Assembly: GCA_017609385.1 (NCBI GenBank)
Contig: JAFCEA010000010.1
Location: 1 to 23,448 of the forward strand
Direction: 5' to 3'
Source of the DNA: Candidatus Woesearchaeota archaeon
GTDB lineage: Archaea > Nanobdellota > Nanobdellia > Woesearchaeales > CG1-02-33-12
Length of the DNA: 23,448 nucleotides
Shown here: one piece after another, positions 1-7,751 of the stretch
Layout of the letters: each line of letters opens with the position of its first letter
Position numbering within the stretch: position 1 is the stretch's first letter
Translations under genes and position numbers: made by a program
Notes under the pieces: generated by a model
Told to the model about the DNA's origin: nothing
Databases searched by the model: none
What the model saw: the letters and a program-made list of their open reading frames with translations, nothing else

Positions 1-570
1 CTTGAAAGCAGAATAAATCAGATTCTGGGCTATTGCAGGAAGCTTTTCATTAATTTTATGGCATGTGATTATTGTCTTGCCGAAAAGCGGAAGAAAGGAT
101 TCAATTGTTTTAATATGATAATGCCTTGAAGTGCTTGCATTCGGCTTTATGAACTGCAACAATAAACTTACAGGGTTTTTTCCTTGAACAGGATCATCCC
201 TTTTTATAATCCAGCGATACTCTGCATCTGACTTACCTGAATTTGACATCTTTCCAGGATGTTTTAGGGCTGTAGGAGAATAGAGCACAAAATCCTGCTT
301 AATCTTTAGGTCTCTTGAGGAAATTGACTTGTAAATCTTATCAAGCTCTGTCTTGTTAACTGAATAAACTGCAATGAGGTCAACAATATTGCTAAGCTCC
401 TCAAGCCTTGAGATATTGTTCCTTGCAACCCTTGCAGTTAGGGCAACTGCATCTTTAGCTTCTTTTGAAAACCCGTTTAAAACAGAAATCCCCATCTCAT
501 TAAGCATGTTGCATGTTTCAACAACGCAGTTATACCTTGGGACAATTGTTATATTAACATAATCTTTCAT
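1..570 (-). CDS. Cupin-like protein, C-terminus cut off by window edge
   Basis: The frame is open from ATG at 570 to the window edge, giving 190 codons, so the 3' end is missing. The visible protein starts MKDYVNITIVPRYNC. It has an alpha-helical middle and, near residues 142-163, the segment SRHYHIKTIESFLPLFG. This matches the first cupin motif, HxH(x)4E(x)6G, with HYH as metal ligands and the Glu four residues later. The region before it (about 100-140) has the beta-rich look of a cupin barrel entrance. The substrate is unknown. An N-terminal domain of about 90 residues precedes the cupin and I do not recognise it. The start is supported by a TATA-like box (591-603 on the complement) about 27 nt upstream, implying a leaderless transcript. 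The cupin call rests on one motif. The missing second motif would lie outside the window. Confidence 0.6.
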   Translation of the reverse strand, partial: MKDYVNITIVPRYNCVVETCNMLNEMGISVLNGFSKEAKDAVALTARVARNNISRLEELSNIVDLIAVYSVNKTELDKIYKSISSRDLKIKQDFVLYSPTALKHPGKMSNSGKSDAEYRWIIKRDDPVQGKNPVSLLLQFIKPNASTSRHYHIKTIESFLPLFGKTIITCHKINEKLPAIAQNLIYSAFK

Positions 571-590
571 GAAGAAAACATAATTTGTAT

Positions 591-603
591 TTACTATTTA
601 AAC
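591..603 (-). promoter_or_regulatory. TATA-like promoter of the cupin-like gene
   Basis: On the complement this reads AAGGTTTAAATAG. Its centre lies about 27 nt before the ATG at 570, the spacing expected if transcription starts at or next to the start codon. Confidence 0.45.
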
Positions 604-641
604 CTTATTAAATCAAATGAATAAACATAAGAAATAATTTT

Positions 642-1388
642 TTACAAGCCAGTTGGGGCATCAATAAAAACAGTTTCAACATCAAACTTGTCTTTAATAA
701 GCTTCATTAGGGCCTTAACACCAAGGGTTTCTGTTGCATAATGGCCTGCTGCAATAAGATTAATCTTGCCCTCTTTTGCCAGCTGGTAGGCCTGATGCGG
801 AACTTCACCTGTGACAAAGCAGTCAAGTCCCTTCTCAATTGCTTCATTTAAGGCAGAGCTTCCACCGCCAGAAACAACACCAATATTCTTAATCCTTTCA
901 TTTCCAAAATCAAACACTTTACAAGAACTATTTAACTTTTTATTAATTTCATTAACAAAATCATTTAAGCTAATTTCCTTCTCACCTGTAAAACCTATAA
1001 CCTGCCCATGATAATCCCCAAAACCATGAATATGCTTTAGTCCGAATATCCTGCAGAACTCTGCATTGTTGCCGTGCTTTGGATGCTTGTCAAGAGGAAG
1101 ATGTGCAGCATAAAGGGAAATATTATTCTCAACTAAAAACTTAACACGGGAATAATTAATTCCAGTCAAATACTTTAAAGAATCATCCCAGCTAATGCCA
1201 TGATGAACTATAACCATATCAAAATCCCTTGCCTTTTCAAAGACTTCCATGCATGCATCAACAGCAAAGGCTATTTTCTTAACATCTTTAACACCAGAAA
1301 CCTGAAGACCATTATTTGACTTGTCCTCAATCTCAAAAATACAAAGTTCATTATCAAGAAAATCCTTAATCCCTTTTAGCTTAACCAT
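642..1388 (-). CDS. NIF3-like dinuclear metal-centre protein (DUF34 family)
   Basis: This 248-residue protein has the NIF3/DUF34 landmarks in order: VHHGISW at 61-67 (paired metal-binding His), AAHLPLD at 94-100 (His and Asp ligands), a Gly-rich VVSGGGSSAL at 171-180, FVTGEVPHQAY around 191-201, and AAGHYATE at 213-220 with His216 and Glu220 as C-terminal metal ligands. The length fits the short form of the family, without an inserted PII-like domain. Members bind two metal ions. Some are annotated as GTP cyclohydrolase type 2 homologues, but the physiological reaction is not settled, so I give no substrate. The ATG overlaps the stop codon of the upstream Cdc48 gene by one base (TAATG), so translation is probably coupled and the two share an mRNA. 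All metal ligands expected of the family appear present. Confidence 0.93.
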   Translation of the reverse strand: MVKLKGIKDFLDNELCIFEIEDKSNNGLQVSGVKDVKKIAFAVDACMEVFEKARDFDMVIVHHGISWDDSLKYLTGINYSRVKFLVENNISLYAAHLPLDKHPKHGNNAEFCRIFGLKHIHGFGDYHGQVIGFTGEKEISLNDFVNEINKKLNSSCKVFDFGNERIKNIGVVSGGGSSALNEAIEKGLDCFVTGEVPHQAYQLAKEGKINLIAAGHYATETLGVKALMKLIKDKFDVETVFIDAPTGL

Positions 1389-3652
1389 TATCCCATATAA
1401 GAAGGCTTTTCATCCTTCATCTCTTTTGCCCTGGCTGACTTGAAATGACCTCTTATATCCTCATAGGCTTTCTCAATATCTTTTGTTATAGATGGTTTAA
1501 CTTTCTTTAATGCCTGCTCAAAGTTTTTCATTGTAATCTTGTCTGCCTTAATATCCTTTCTTAATGCAAATATTGCTGCCTCTCTGCATATAGCCTCAAT
1601 ATCAGCTCCTGCATAGCCCTCTGTTTTTTCAGCAAGCTCATTGATCTTTACATCTTTTAAGGGCATATTTTTAGTATGGACCTTAAATATTTCCTCTCTT
1701 GTTTTCTTGTCAGGAGCTGGAGTAAGTATTATCCTATCAAACCTTCCTGGTCTTAAAAGTGCATTATCAAGCATATCAGGCCTGTTTGTTGCAGCAATAA
1801 CAACAACATCTTGTAAATTCTCTAAGCCATCCATCTCAGTCAAAATCTGGTTTACAACCCTTTCAGTAACATGACTGTCAGAGCTTATTCCACGCCTTGG
1901 GGCTATTGAGTCAATCTCATCAAAAAATATTATTGTTGGAGCTGTCTGCCTTGCTTTTTTGAAAACAGCTCTTACTGCTTTTTCACTCTCGCCAACCCAC
2001 TTGCTCAGCATCTCTGGGCCTTTGACTAAAATAAAGTTTGCATCAGACTCATTTGCAACTGCTTTTGCTAGTAAGGTTTTTCCTGTTCCAGGAGCACCAT
2101 AAATCAATATTCCCCTTGGGGGTTTAACACCTAGATTTTTAAAGGATTCAGGATTTTTTAATGGCCACTCAACAGCTTCTTTAAGCTCCTGCTTTACATC
2201 CTCAAGTCCGCCAATATCAGTCCATTTAACATCTGGAACCTCTACCAAGACCTCTCTTAAAGCAGATGGCCTCACAATACTCAGTGCCCTTGCAAAGTCT
2301 TTTTTTGTAATCTTTAGTTTTTCAAGAACCTCTTTTGGAATAATATTTTTCTCCTTTAGTTTTAAGTCAGGCAATATCCTTCTTAGAACAATCATTGCAG
2401 CCTCTTTTGTAAGTGCTGCCAAATCAGCCCCAACAAAGCCATATGTTTTATCAGCAATCTCCTTTAGATTAACATTTTTTGCCAATGGCATGTTCCTTGT
2501 ATGAATTTTCAGAACATCCAGGCGGCCTTGCTTGCCAGGAATGCCTATTTCTATCTCACGGTCAAACCTTCCAGGCCTTCTCAATGCAGGATCAATTGAA
2601 TTTGGTATGTTTGTTGCAGCAATAACCACAACCTTGCCTCTTGCATTAAGGCCATCCATTAAAGCTAGTAGTTGAGCAACAACCCTTCTCTCAACCTCAC
2701 CATGAACCTCTTCTCTTTTTGGGGCAATTGCATCAATCTCATCTATAAAAATAATAGATGGAGAACTTTTTTCAGCTTCCTCAAACTTCTTCCTTAAATT
2801 GCTTTCAGACTCTCCATAGAATTTGCTCATTATCTCAGGGCCATTAATCAAAATAAAATGCGAGTTTGTCTCATTTGCAACTGCTTTGGCAAGTAATGTT
2901 TTTCCGCATCCAGGTGGTCCATGCAATAAAACACCTTTTGGAGGCTCTATTCCTAATCTTTCAAATATTTCTGGATGCTTTAATGGCAGCTCAACCATTT
3001 CCCTCACTTTATCTATTTCATCCTTAAGCCCGCCGATGTCATCATAAGTAATATCCAGAATTTTTTCTTCCTTTATCTCAATAGCCTCTGGATTAAATAC
3101 AACATCTGTTAATTCAGATATTATGACAGCCTGCTTTGGATTAGAATCAGCAACCACAAACTTCAGGCTTCCAAGGCCAAAACCCATCATACTCTCGCTT
3201 AATGCCTCATAAATATTGTCTATTTCGTTATATTCCCTTCTTCTTCTGGTTCCGCCTAGTGATACAATATCCCCTTTTACAACTGGTTTCCCTAAAAGCC
3301 CTTGCTTAAAGATTTGCGGAGGAGCATTTACAACAATTCCCTTGCTTGCAGGGGCAATTATAATCTTTTTTGCCTCTTTGATATCTGCCTTGGCTATCTT
3401 AACAACTTCTCCAATACCTGTTTTTGCATTTCTTCTTGTGATGCCATCCATCCTTATTATGTTAAGGCCTATATCCCCTGGATAAGCACGCTCAACTATT
3501 GCAACAGTTTCCCTGTCACCAACTATCTTAATAACTTCACCAGGCCTTACACCTATTTGTTGCATAAAATTAGAGTCTATTCTAACAATACTTTTATTAA
3601 CATCATCCTGCAAAGCTTCAATTACCTTTAGTTTTAGCTCTTTTTCTTGCAT
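1388..3652 (-). CDS. cdc48: Cdc48/VCP-type AAA+ ATPase (VAT homologue)
   Basis: This 754-residue protein has full Cdc48 architecture. It has an N-terminal double-psi barrel/Cdc48_2-type substrate domain (about 1-185) followed by two AAA rings. D1 has Walker A GPPGCGKT at 245-252, Walker B IFIDEID near 301-307 and pore loop KFYGE near 277-281. D2 has Walker A GAPGTGKT at 519-526, Walker B FFDEID at 576-581 and pore loop KWVGE at 551-555. LRRPGRFDRE and LLRPGRFDR supply the arginine-finger segments. Archaeal homologues unfold proteins using ATP and can feed the proteasome. The C-terminus ends in SYMG, so it is not an exact hydrophobic-Tyr-X motif and proteasome docking cannot be assumed from the tail. 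A purine-rich AGGGGG lies about 4 nt before the ATG. The gene sits between a SecB-like gene (53 nt upstream) and the overlapping NIF3 gene in one probable operon. Confidence 0.97.
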   Translation of the reverse strand: MQEKELKLKVIEALQDDVNKSIVRIDSNFMQQIGVRPGEVIKIVGDRETVAIVERAYPGDIGLNIIRMDGITRRNAKTGIGEVVKIAKADIKEAKKIIIAPASKGIVVNAPPQIFKQGLLGKPVVKGDIVSLGGTRRRREYNEIDNIYEALSESMMGFGLGSLKFVVADSNPKQAVIISELTDVVFNPEAIEIKEEKILDITYDDIGGLKDEIDKVREMVELPLKHPEIFERLGIEPPKGVLLHGPPGCGKTLLAKAVANETNSHFILINGPEIMSKFYGESESNLRKKFEEAEKSSPSIIFIDEIDAIAPKREEVHGEVERRVVAQLLALMDGLNARGKVVVIAATNIPNSIDPALRRPGRFDREIEIGIPGKQGRLDVLKIHTRNMPLAKNVNLKEIADKTYGFVGADLAALTKEAAMIVLRRILPDLKLKEKNIIPKEVLEKLKITKKDFARALSIVRPSALREVLVEVPDVKWTDIGGLEDVKQELKEAVEWPLKNPESFKNLGVKPPRGILIYGAPGTGKTLLAKAVANESDANFILVKGPEMLSKWVGESEKAVRAVFKKARQTAPTIIFFDEIDSIAPRRGISSDSHVTERVVNQILTEMDGLENLQDVVVIAATNRPDMLDNALLRPGRFDRIILTPAPDKKTREEIFKVHTKNMPLKDVKINELAEKTEGYAGADIEAICREAAIFALRKDIKADKITMKNFEQALKKVKPSITKDIEKAYEDIRGHFKSARAKEMKDEKPSYMG

Positions 3653-3705
3653 TTTCCCCCTTTTAAACTATGTTAGCCTAATAAATAAATGTTTTGGTTT
3701 TAGAA

Positions 3706-4119
3706 CTAAGCCTTTTTAGGCTTTACCTTTGGCAATGGTATTGATGGTGGAAGATTAACATCCCTGCTTAAAATCAATACCTCTATGTTGCATTTCTCAA
3801 GCACAGTATTCAAGACAGCAGTCATAACATCGCTCTCTGCTTTTTTGTCCTTTTTCCACTGCTTTAAAATATCTTCTGCCTTTTTCTTGTCCTCTACTAC
3901 AATAACATTGCCCTTAATAAGAACACTGCCTACCTTTGGCTCGTAGTTTGATGTAAACTCAAAACCAAACCTTAGTCCTTCCTGATTCTCTCTTTTAATT
4001 GGGACAGCTATCTTGTCAATTTCCTTTATTGAAACATTATTATTGATTTTTATCTCTCCTCTTACATTGCCTGTTCTTTCAACATTTATTTTATTTAAAT
4101 CAAATCCTATTATTGCCAT
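3706..4119 (-). CDS. Small conserved archaeal protein, possibly SecB-like fold
   Basis: I place the start at ATG 4119, giving 137 residues beginning MAIIGFDLNKINVER. A longer reading from 4176 adds 19 hydrophobic residues that mimic a signal peptide. Against it, GGTGA lies 6-10 nt before the 4119 ATG, and TATA-like boxes sit at about 4149-4158 and 4184-4194, which would put the transcript start inside or just before the extension. The protein has several predicted beta strands, a helix around 95-120, and a conserved-looking end with LILSRDVNLPPSIPLP. That strand-helix order and proline-rich tail resemble SecB-type chaperones, but the match is only by pattern. Its position just upstream of Cdc48 is compatible with a protein quality-control role, which is inference. 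No membrane segment remains with the shorter start. Confidence 0.7.
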   Translation of the reverse strand: MAIIGFDLNKINVERTGNVRGEIKINNNVSIKEIDKIAVPIKRENQEGLRFGFEFTSNYEPKVGSVLIKGNVIVVEDKKKAEDILKQWKKDKKAESDVMTAVLNTVLEKCNIEVLILSRDVNLPPSIPLPKVKPKKA

Positions 4120-4183
4120 GATTATCACCAAAACCAGAGAAACATATTTGATATTTAAACCTTTGCACAAATTCATGGAAAGC

Positions 4184-4194
4184 TTTAAATATGC
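4184..4194 (-). promoter_or_regulatory. TATA-like element upstream of the SecB-like/Cdc48/NIF3 operon
   Basis: The complement reads GCATATTTAAAG. A second AT-rich box, GTTTAAATATC, lies at about 4149-4158. Either places the transcript start downstream of 4176, which argues against the longer start of the first gene. Which box is used cannot be decided from sequence. Confidence 0.4.
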
Positions 4195-4261
4195 CCTTTT
4201 TTTCCTTTTTCATATGAGTTCAGTAAGAAAAATGGGTTCGTAAGCTGTTTCTTTAGACTTA

Positions 4262-4270
4262 TTTATATTT
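4262..4270 (+). promoter_or_regulatory. TATA-like promoter of deoxyhypusine synthase
   Basis: TTTATATTT lies about 37 nt before the chosen ATG at 4303. This leaves room for a short leader that carries the Shine-Dalgarno AAAGGTG at 4290-4296. Confidence 0.45.
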
Positions 4271-4302
4271 ATTAACATGTTTAAACTATAAAGGTGTTTA
4301 TT

Positions 4303-5244
4303 ATGGAAAATGTGCATGATTTCAAATGGGAAAAGGGAATGAGTGTTAAATCGCTTGCAGATAAGATTGGTATGGTTGGGTTTCAGGGAGCAGAGCTTGC
4401 AAAGGCCTCCAATATAATAATTAAAATGAAAAAAGAGGGTGCAAAAATATTTTTTACCTTTACCTCTAATATGGTTACCTCTGGCCTAAGGGGTTTTTTT
4501 GCTCAGCTTATAAAGCTTAAGATGGCTGATGTTATAGTTACAACTGTTGGTGGCCTTGAAGAGGATTTTATGAAGGCAATTGGTGAGAAATTCATAATCG
4601 GTGATTTCAATATGGATGATATTGAGCTTTATGAAAAAGGCGTTAACAGGGTTGGAAATCTTTTCATAAGAAATGAGAGCTATGCAAGGTTTGAGGACAT
4701 GATACAGCCATTATTGAAAAAGCTTTATGATAAAAAGAAGAGATGGCCTGTCTCAGAATTATTAAAGGAAATAGGATTGACATTAAACGATGAAAACTCG
4801 ATTTTATACCAGGCAGCAAAAAACAATGTCCCAATATTCTGCCCTGCAATAACAGATGGTGCATTTGGATTTCATTTGTTTATGTTTAAGCAGAAGCACC
4901 CTGATTTTGTTGTTGATGTTGTAAAGGATTTTGCAAATATATTGTTTTCAACAAGCCATGATGAGAGAAAGGGAATAATCTCCCTTGGCGGAGGTGTTTC
5001 AAAGCATCATGCAATTTTTTCCTGCTTGTTAAATGGCGGATTGAATTATGCAGTTTACATGACAACTGCGCATCATACATCTGGAAGCATGAGCGGCGCA
5101 ACAACTCGCGAAGCAAAGTCATGGGGAAAGATAAAGGATGATGCAGATGCTGCTACTGTTATTGGCGATGTTTCAATAACCTTCCCAATAGCAATGATAA
5201 ATGCCCTGGAAACATTATGCAAAGAGGGAATTATAAAATGCTGA
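4303..5244 (+). CDS. dys: Deoxyhypusine synthase
   Basis: Counted from ATG 4303, the protein has 313 residues. It shows TFTSNMVTSGLR (52-63), GGGVSKHHAIF (229-239), a His-rich TTAHHTSGSMSGATTRE (254-270) and SWGKI (273-277), whose Lys276 aligns with the catalytic lysine of the family. The enzyme uses NAD to transfer the aminobutyl group of spermidine to a lysine of initiation factor aIF5A; some archaeal members are known to work with agmatine-derived groups. I chose ATG 4303 over GTG 4294 because AAAGGTG (4290-4296) has good spacing to 4303, while the GTG lies inside that site. The gene overlaps the next one, a PLP amino-acid decarboxylase, by seven bases. That places hypusine formation and a possible polyamine supply step in one transcript. 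Confidence 0.96.
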   Translation: MENVHDFKWEKGMSVKSLADKIGMVGFQGAELAKASNIIIKMKKEGAKIFFTFTSNMVTSGLRGFFAQLIKLKMADVIVTTVGGLEEDFMKAIGEKFIIGDFNMDDIELYEKGVNRVGNLFIRNESYARFEDMIQPLLKKLYDKKKRWPVSELLKEIGLTLNDENSILYQAAKNNVPIFCPAITDGAFGFHLFMFKQKHPDFVVDVVKDFANILFSTSHDERKGIISLGGGVSKHHAIFSCLLNGGLNYAVYMTTAHHTSGSMSGATTREAKSWGKIKDDADAATVIGDVSITFPIAMINALETLCKEGIIKC

Positions 5245-6269
5245 CAAATGCAAAATTCATTCTTTCAAAATCAAGGGTAATTGAGCAATACAATAAGATA
5301 AAGCATATTTCAGACATTGTTTCATACAGTGTAAAGACAAATCCAATTGTAGCTGAAATCCTTGAGGAAAAAACCAAATGTTTTTTTACAATTCATTTCA
5401 TAGCTTCATTAGATTATATAAAAGACAAAAAAAGAATATGGTTTTTTGCACAGGCATGGGAAAACAAGGAACTTGACCTTTTGTTTGAAAAAGGAGTTGA
5501 AAGCTTTGTTGTGGATAATGAAAATGATTTAAGAACTTTGCTTGATTACATAAATAAATATAATAAAAAAATTAACCTTTTGTTAAGGATGCGCCTGAAG
5601 GAAAATACAATAAGAACAGGAAAGCATTATGTTTATGGTCTTTATTCACCCCAGGTAAACAAATTAATACCTGAACTTAGAAAAAACAAAAACATAAACA
5701 AGCTTGGAATACATTTCCATAGAAAAACGCAGAATATAAGTGAATGGTCTCTGAAATACGAGCTCAGTGAATCAGTTTCTGAGGAAGTAATAAAACAGAT
5801 GGACATAGTCAATGTAGGGGGAGGCATACCCATTGGCTATAGAAACTATAATGAAAATCTCGAGCCAGTTATATTTGGAAAAATAAAAGAACTGAAAGAA
5901 TGGCTCCATAATTACAACATAAAAATGATTGTTGAGCCAGGGCGTTTCATTGCAGGGCCAGGCATAAAACTAGAAGCTGAAATAGTTAATATATACAGCA
6001 ATAACATTGTAATTAACTGCTCTGTCTTTAACTCAGCAATGGATACCTTTGTTGCAGACATAAGATTATTGGTTGATGGCGAGCTAAAACAGGGAACACC
6101 CTATGTTATTAAGGGCTGCACACCTGATTCAATGGATATTTTTAGGTATAGGGTATATTTAGAAACTCCAAAGATTGGTGATAAAATAATTTTTATTAAT
6201 GCAGGGGCCTACACATACTCAACAGATTTCTGCAACCTTAACAAACTTGAAACAGTTGTTGTTGATTAA
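5238..6269 (+). CDS. Fold-type III PLP amino-acid decarboxylase (ornithine/DAP/carboxynorspermidine class)
   Basis: This 343-residue protein follows the group IV decarboxylase plan: an alanine-racemase-like barrel with PLP lysine in YSVKTN (Lys33), FVVDNENDL (90-98), HFHRKT (159-164), the phosphate-binding VGGGIP (193-198), EPGRFIAGPG (233-242), and a C-terminal beta domain ending GAYTYSTDF. The active-site loop that usually reads GPTCDSMD in ornithine decarboxylases reads GCTPDSMD (293-300): Cys and Pro have changed places, so the usual catalytic-Cys position holds Pro. The HFH segment resembles carboxynorspermidine decarboxylases more than the FHVGSG of ornithine decarboxylase. At 343 residues it is shorter than many relatives. 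ATG 5238 is preferred over the upstream in-frame ATG 5217 because AGAGGGA (5223-5229) precedes it. It overlaps the deoxyhypusine synthase stop. The substrate is not determined. Confidence 0.85.
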   Translation: MLTNAKFILSKSRVIEQYNKIKHISDIVSYSVKTNPIVAEILEEKTKCFFTIHFIASLDYIKDKKRIWFFAQAWENKELDLLFEKGVESFVVDNENDLRTLLDYINKYNKKINLLLRMRLKENTIRTGKHYVYGLYSPQVNKLIPELRKNKNINKLGIHFHRKTQNISEWSLKYELSESVSEEVIKQMDIVNVGGGIPIGYRNYNENLEPVIFGKIKELKEWLHNYNIKMIVEPGRFIAGPGIKLEAEIVNIYSNNIVINCSVFNSAMDTFVADIRLLVDGELKQGTPYVIKGCTPDSMDIFRYRVYLETPKIGDKIIFINAGAYTYSTDFCNLNKLETVVVD

Positions 6270-6284
6270 ATAATTTTAACAAAA

Positions 6285-6294
6285 CTTTATATAC
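6285..6294 (+). promoter_or_regulatory. TATA box of the tatD gene
   Basis: CTTTATATAC is centred about 27 nt before the ATG at 6317, with no Shine-Dalgarno between them, so the message is probably leaderless. Confidence 0.55.
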
Positions 6295-6316
6295 AAAAGC
6301 AATTATTTCTTTTATT

Positions 6317-7081
6317 ATGTTATTAACAGATGTTCATGCGCACCTTGATTTAGAGGAATTTTATTCTGATTTAGATGCAGTGATAGAAAGGGCCCAAAAA
6401 GCAGGAGTAAAGGCAATAATAAGCAATGGCCTGAATCCTGAGAGCAACAGAAAAACCCTTGAATTAAGCAAAAGATACCCTTTAATAAAACCAGCCCTTG
6501 GCCTGTATCCAGATGATGCAGTTAAGTTAACAGAAAAACAAATAAAAGATGAACTAAATTTTATTGAAAAAAACAAAGACAAAATAATTGCAATTGGTGA
6601 GGTTGGCCTTGATTACAAATACTGCAAAAAAAAGCAAGAGCAGGAAAAACAAAAGCAGATTTTTATTAAACTAATAAAACTCTCAAAAAAGATAAACAAG
6701 CCAATAATTGTCCATTCAAGAAAAGCAGAATCTGATGTTATTGACTTATTAAAAAATTCAAATGCCAAAAAGGTAATACTCCACTGCTTTAGTGGGAATT
6801 TAAAACTAGTAAAAATAGCAGAGGATATATCCTATTCTTTCTCAATACCTACAAATATAACTTATTCCCAGCATTTTCAGAAGCTAGCAGAAATTGTTGA
6901 CATAAACCAGATTTTAACAGAAACAGACTCGCCATATTTAAGCCCATACAAAAACAAGAGAAATGAGCCCTCTTTCATAATAGAAACAATAAAAAAGATT
7001 GCAGAAATAAAAAACATAAGCATAAATGAAACCTCAAACAATATCTTTATGAACTATCAGAAAGTTTTTTCCATTGATTAA
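6317..7081 (+). CDS. tatD: TatD-family metal-dependent hydrolase/DNase
   Basis: The 254-residue TIM-barrel amidohydrolase carries all family metal motifs: DVHAHLD at 5-11 (HxH), GEVGLDY at 94-100 (Glu95), PIIVHSRKAE at 129-138 (His133), ILHCFSG at 154-160 (His156) and TETDSPYLSP at 201-210 (Asp204). Family members are two-metal nucleases with 3'-5' exonuclease or apurinic-site activity, and some were annotated as D-aminoacyl-tRNA deacylases; DNA/RNA end processing is the usual role. The length is normal. It has its own promoter and starts 47 nt after the decarboxylase stop, so it is not obviously part of the hypusine operon. Confidence 0.95.
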   Translation: MLLTDVHAHLDLEEFYSDLDAVIERAQKAGVKAIISNGLNPESNRKTLELSKRYPLIKPALGLYPDDAVKLTEKQIKDELNFIEKNKDKIIAIGEVGLDYKYCKKKQEQEKQKQIFIKLIKLSKKINKPIIVHSRKAESDVIDLLKNSNAKKVILHCFSGNLKLVKIAEDISYSFSIPTNITYSQHFQKLAEIVDINQILTETDSPYLSPYKNKRNEPSFIIETIKKIAEIKNISINETSNNIFMNYQKVFSID

Positions 7082-7104
7082 ACTATACTCTTTAAAAAGC
7101 GAAA

Positions 7105-7115
7105 GTTTTATATAT
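7105..7115 (+). promoter_or_regulatory. BRE/TATA promoter of the membrane-paralogue operon
   Basis: A purine-rich GCGAAAG (7099-7105) directly precedes TTTTATATAT, centred about 29 nt before the ATG at 7139. This is one of the clearest archaeal promoters here and it implies a leaderless first gene. Confidence 0.6.
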
Positions 7116-7138
7116 CCTTCAATCTCTGATATTGTATA

Positions 7139-7720
7139 ATGGTAGAGCAATCTGTATTCAGAGGAACAATAGACTTTTTTGGAAAACTTGGAATTTATGA
7201 TGTTATTCTTCCTTTCTTATTGGTCTTTACAATTGTCTTTGCAATACTTGAAAAAACAAAGGTTTTTGGTTTAGAGGAAATAGAAGGGAAGAAATACCCA
7301 AAAAAGAACCTTGATGCAATGGTTTCATTTGTTATTGCATTTTTTGTTATTGCTTCATCACAACTTGTTGAATCTATAACACAGATATCTTCTCAGGTTG
7401 TAATCCTTCTTTTGCTTTCTGTGTTTTTCTTGATATTAGTTGGTTCATTTGCTAAAGAAACTGAGGAAGGTTTTTTCTTGCCAGGGGGATTGAATACAAC
7501 ATTTATGGTGATTATGTTTATTGGAATAACAGCAATATTCCTAAATGCAATCAAAACAGAAGATGGGCAGACATGGCTTAGCTGGGTAATGGATTTCATA
7601 AGCACAAAATGGAACACAGACTGGGTTGCATCATTAATACTTATAGGAGTTATTATTGGTTTCATGGCTTATGTCATGGGCGGTAGCGGTCCTAAAAAAG
7701 AAAAGAAAAAAGAGGAATAA
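7139..7720 (+). CDS. Five-pass membrane protein, paralogue 1 of 3
   Basis: The 193-residue protein has five likely membrane spans at about 20-37, 60-77, 85-103, 119-137 and 163-180, with a short Lys/Glu-rich tail (PKKEKKKEE). The first span carries YDVILPFLLVFTIVFAIL followed by EKTKVFG. The same signature appears in the next gene, and a looser form in the third, so the three are tandem paralogues. After span 1 comes a charged loop and KNLDAMVSFVIAFFV, which aligns with NLNAMLALALAFIL of paralogue 3. No catalytic motif is visible. I believe this family is recurrent in DPANN-type archaea but I cannot name a function. The operon converges on coiled-coil genes and lies next to a type IV filament-type ATPase and platform gene, so a part in that machine is possible. 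Confidence 0.85.
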   Translation: MVEQSVFRGTIDFFGKLGIYDVILPFLLVFTIVFAILEKTKVFGLEEIEGKKYPKKNLDAMVSFVIAFFVIASSQLVESITQISSQVVILLLLSVFFLILVGSFAKETEEGFFLPGGLNTTFMVIMFIGITAIFLNAIKTEDGQTWLSWVMDFISTKWNTDWVASLILIGVIIGFMAYVMGGSGPKKEKKKEE

Positions 7721-7736
7721 TAAAAAATCTTATTAA

Positions 7737-7746
7737 AAAGGAGGAT
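7737..7746 (+). promoter_or_regulatory. Strong Shine-Dalgarno before membrane paralogue 2
   Basis: AAAGGAGGAT lies about 7 nt before ATG 7752. It is the best Shine-Dalgarno match in the window and fixes this start. Confidence 0.6.
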
Positions 7747-7751
7747 GAAAA

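Noticed and set aside
3708..3723. Hairpin AAGCCT/AGGCTT at the end of the SecB-like gene
   Set aside because: It is mostly inside the coding end and is not followed by a T-run in the direction of transcription, so I do not call a terminator.
4120..4176. N-terminal signal peptide on the SecB-like protein
   Set aside because: Shine-Dalgarno and TATA positions favour the start at 4119; the hydrophobic run is an artefact of the longer frame.
4214..4243. Nine-residue open frame (MSSVRKMGS) after a TATA-like sequence
   Set aside because: It is too short to judge, with no repeat, attenuator structure or conserved feature to support a leader peptide.
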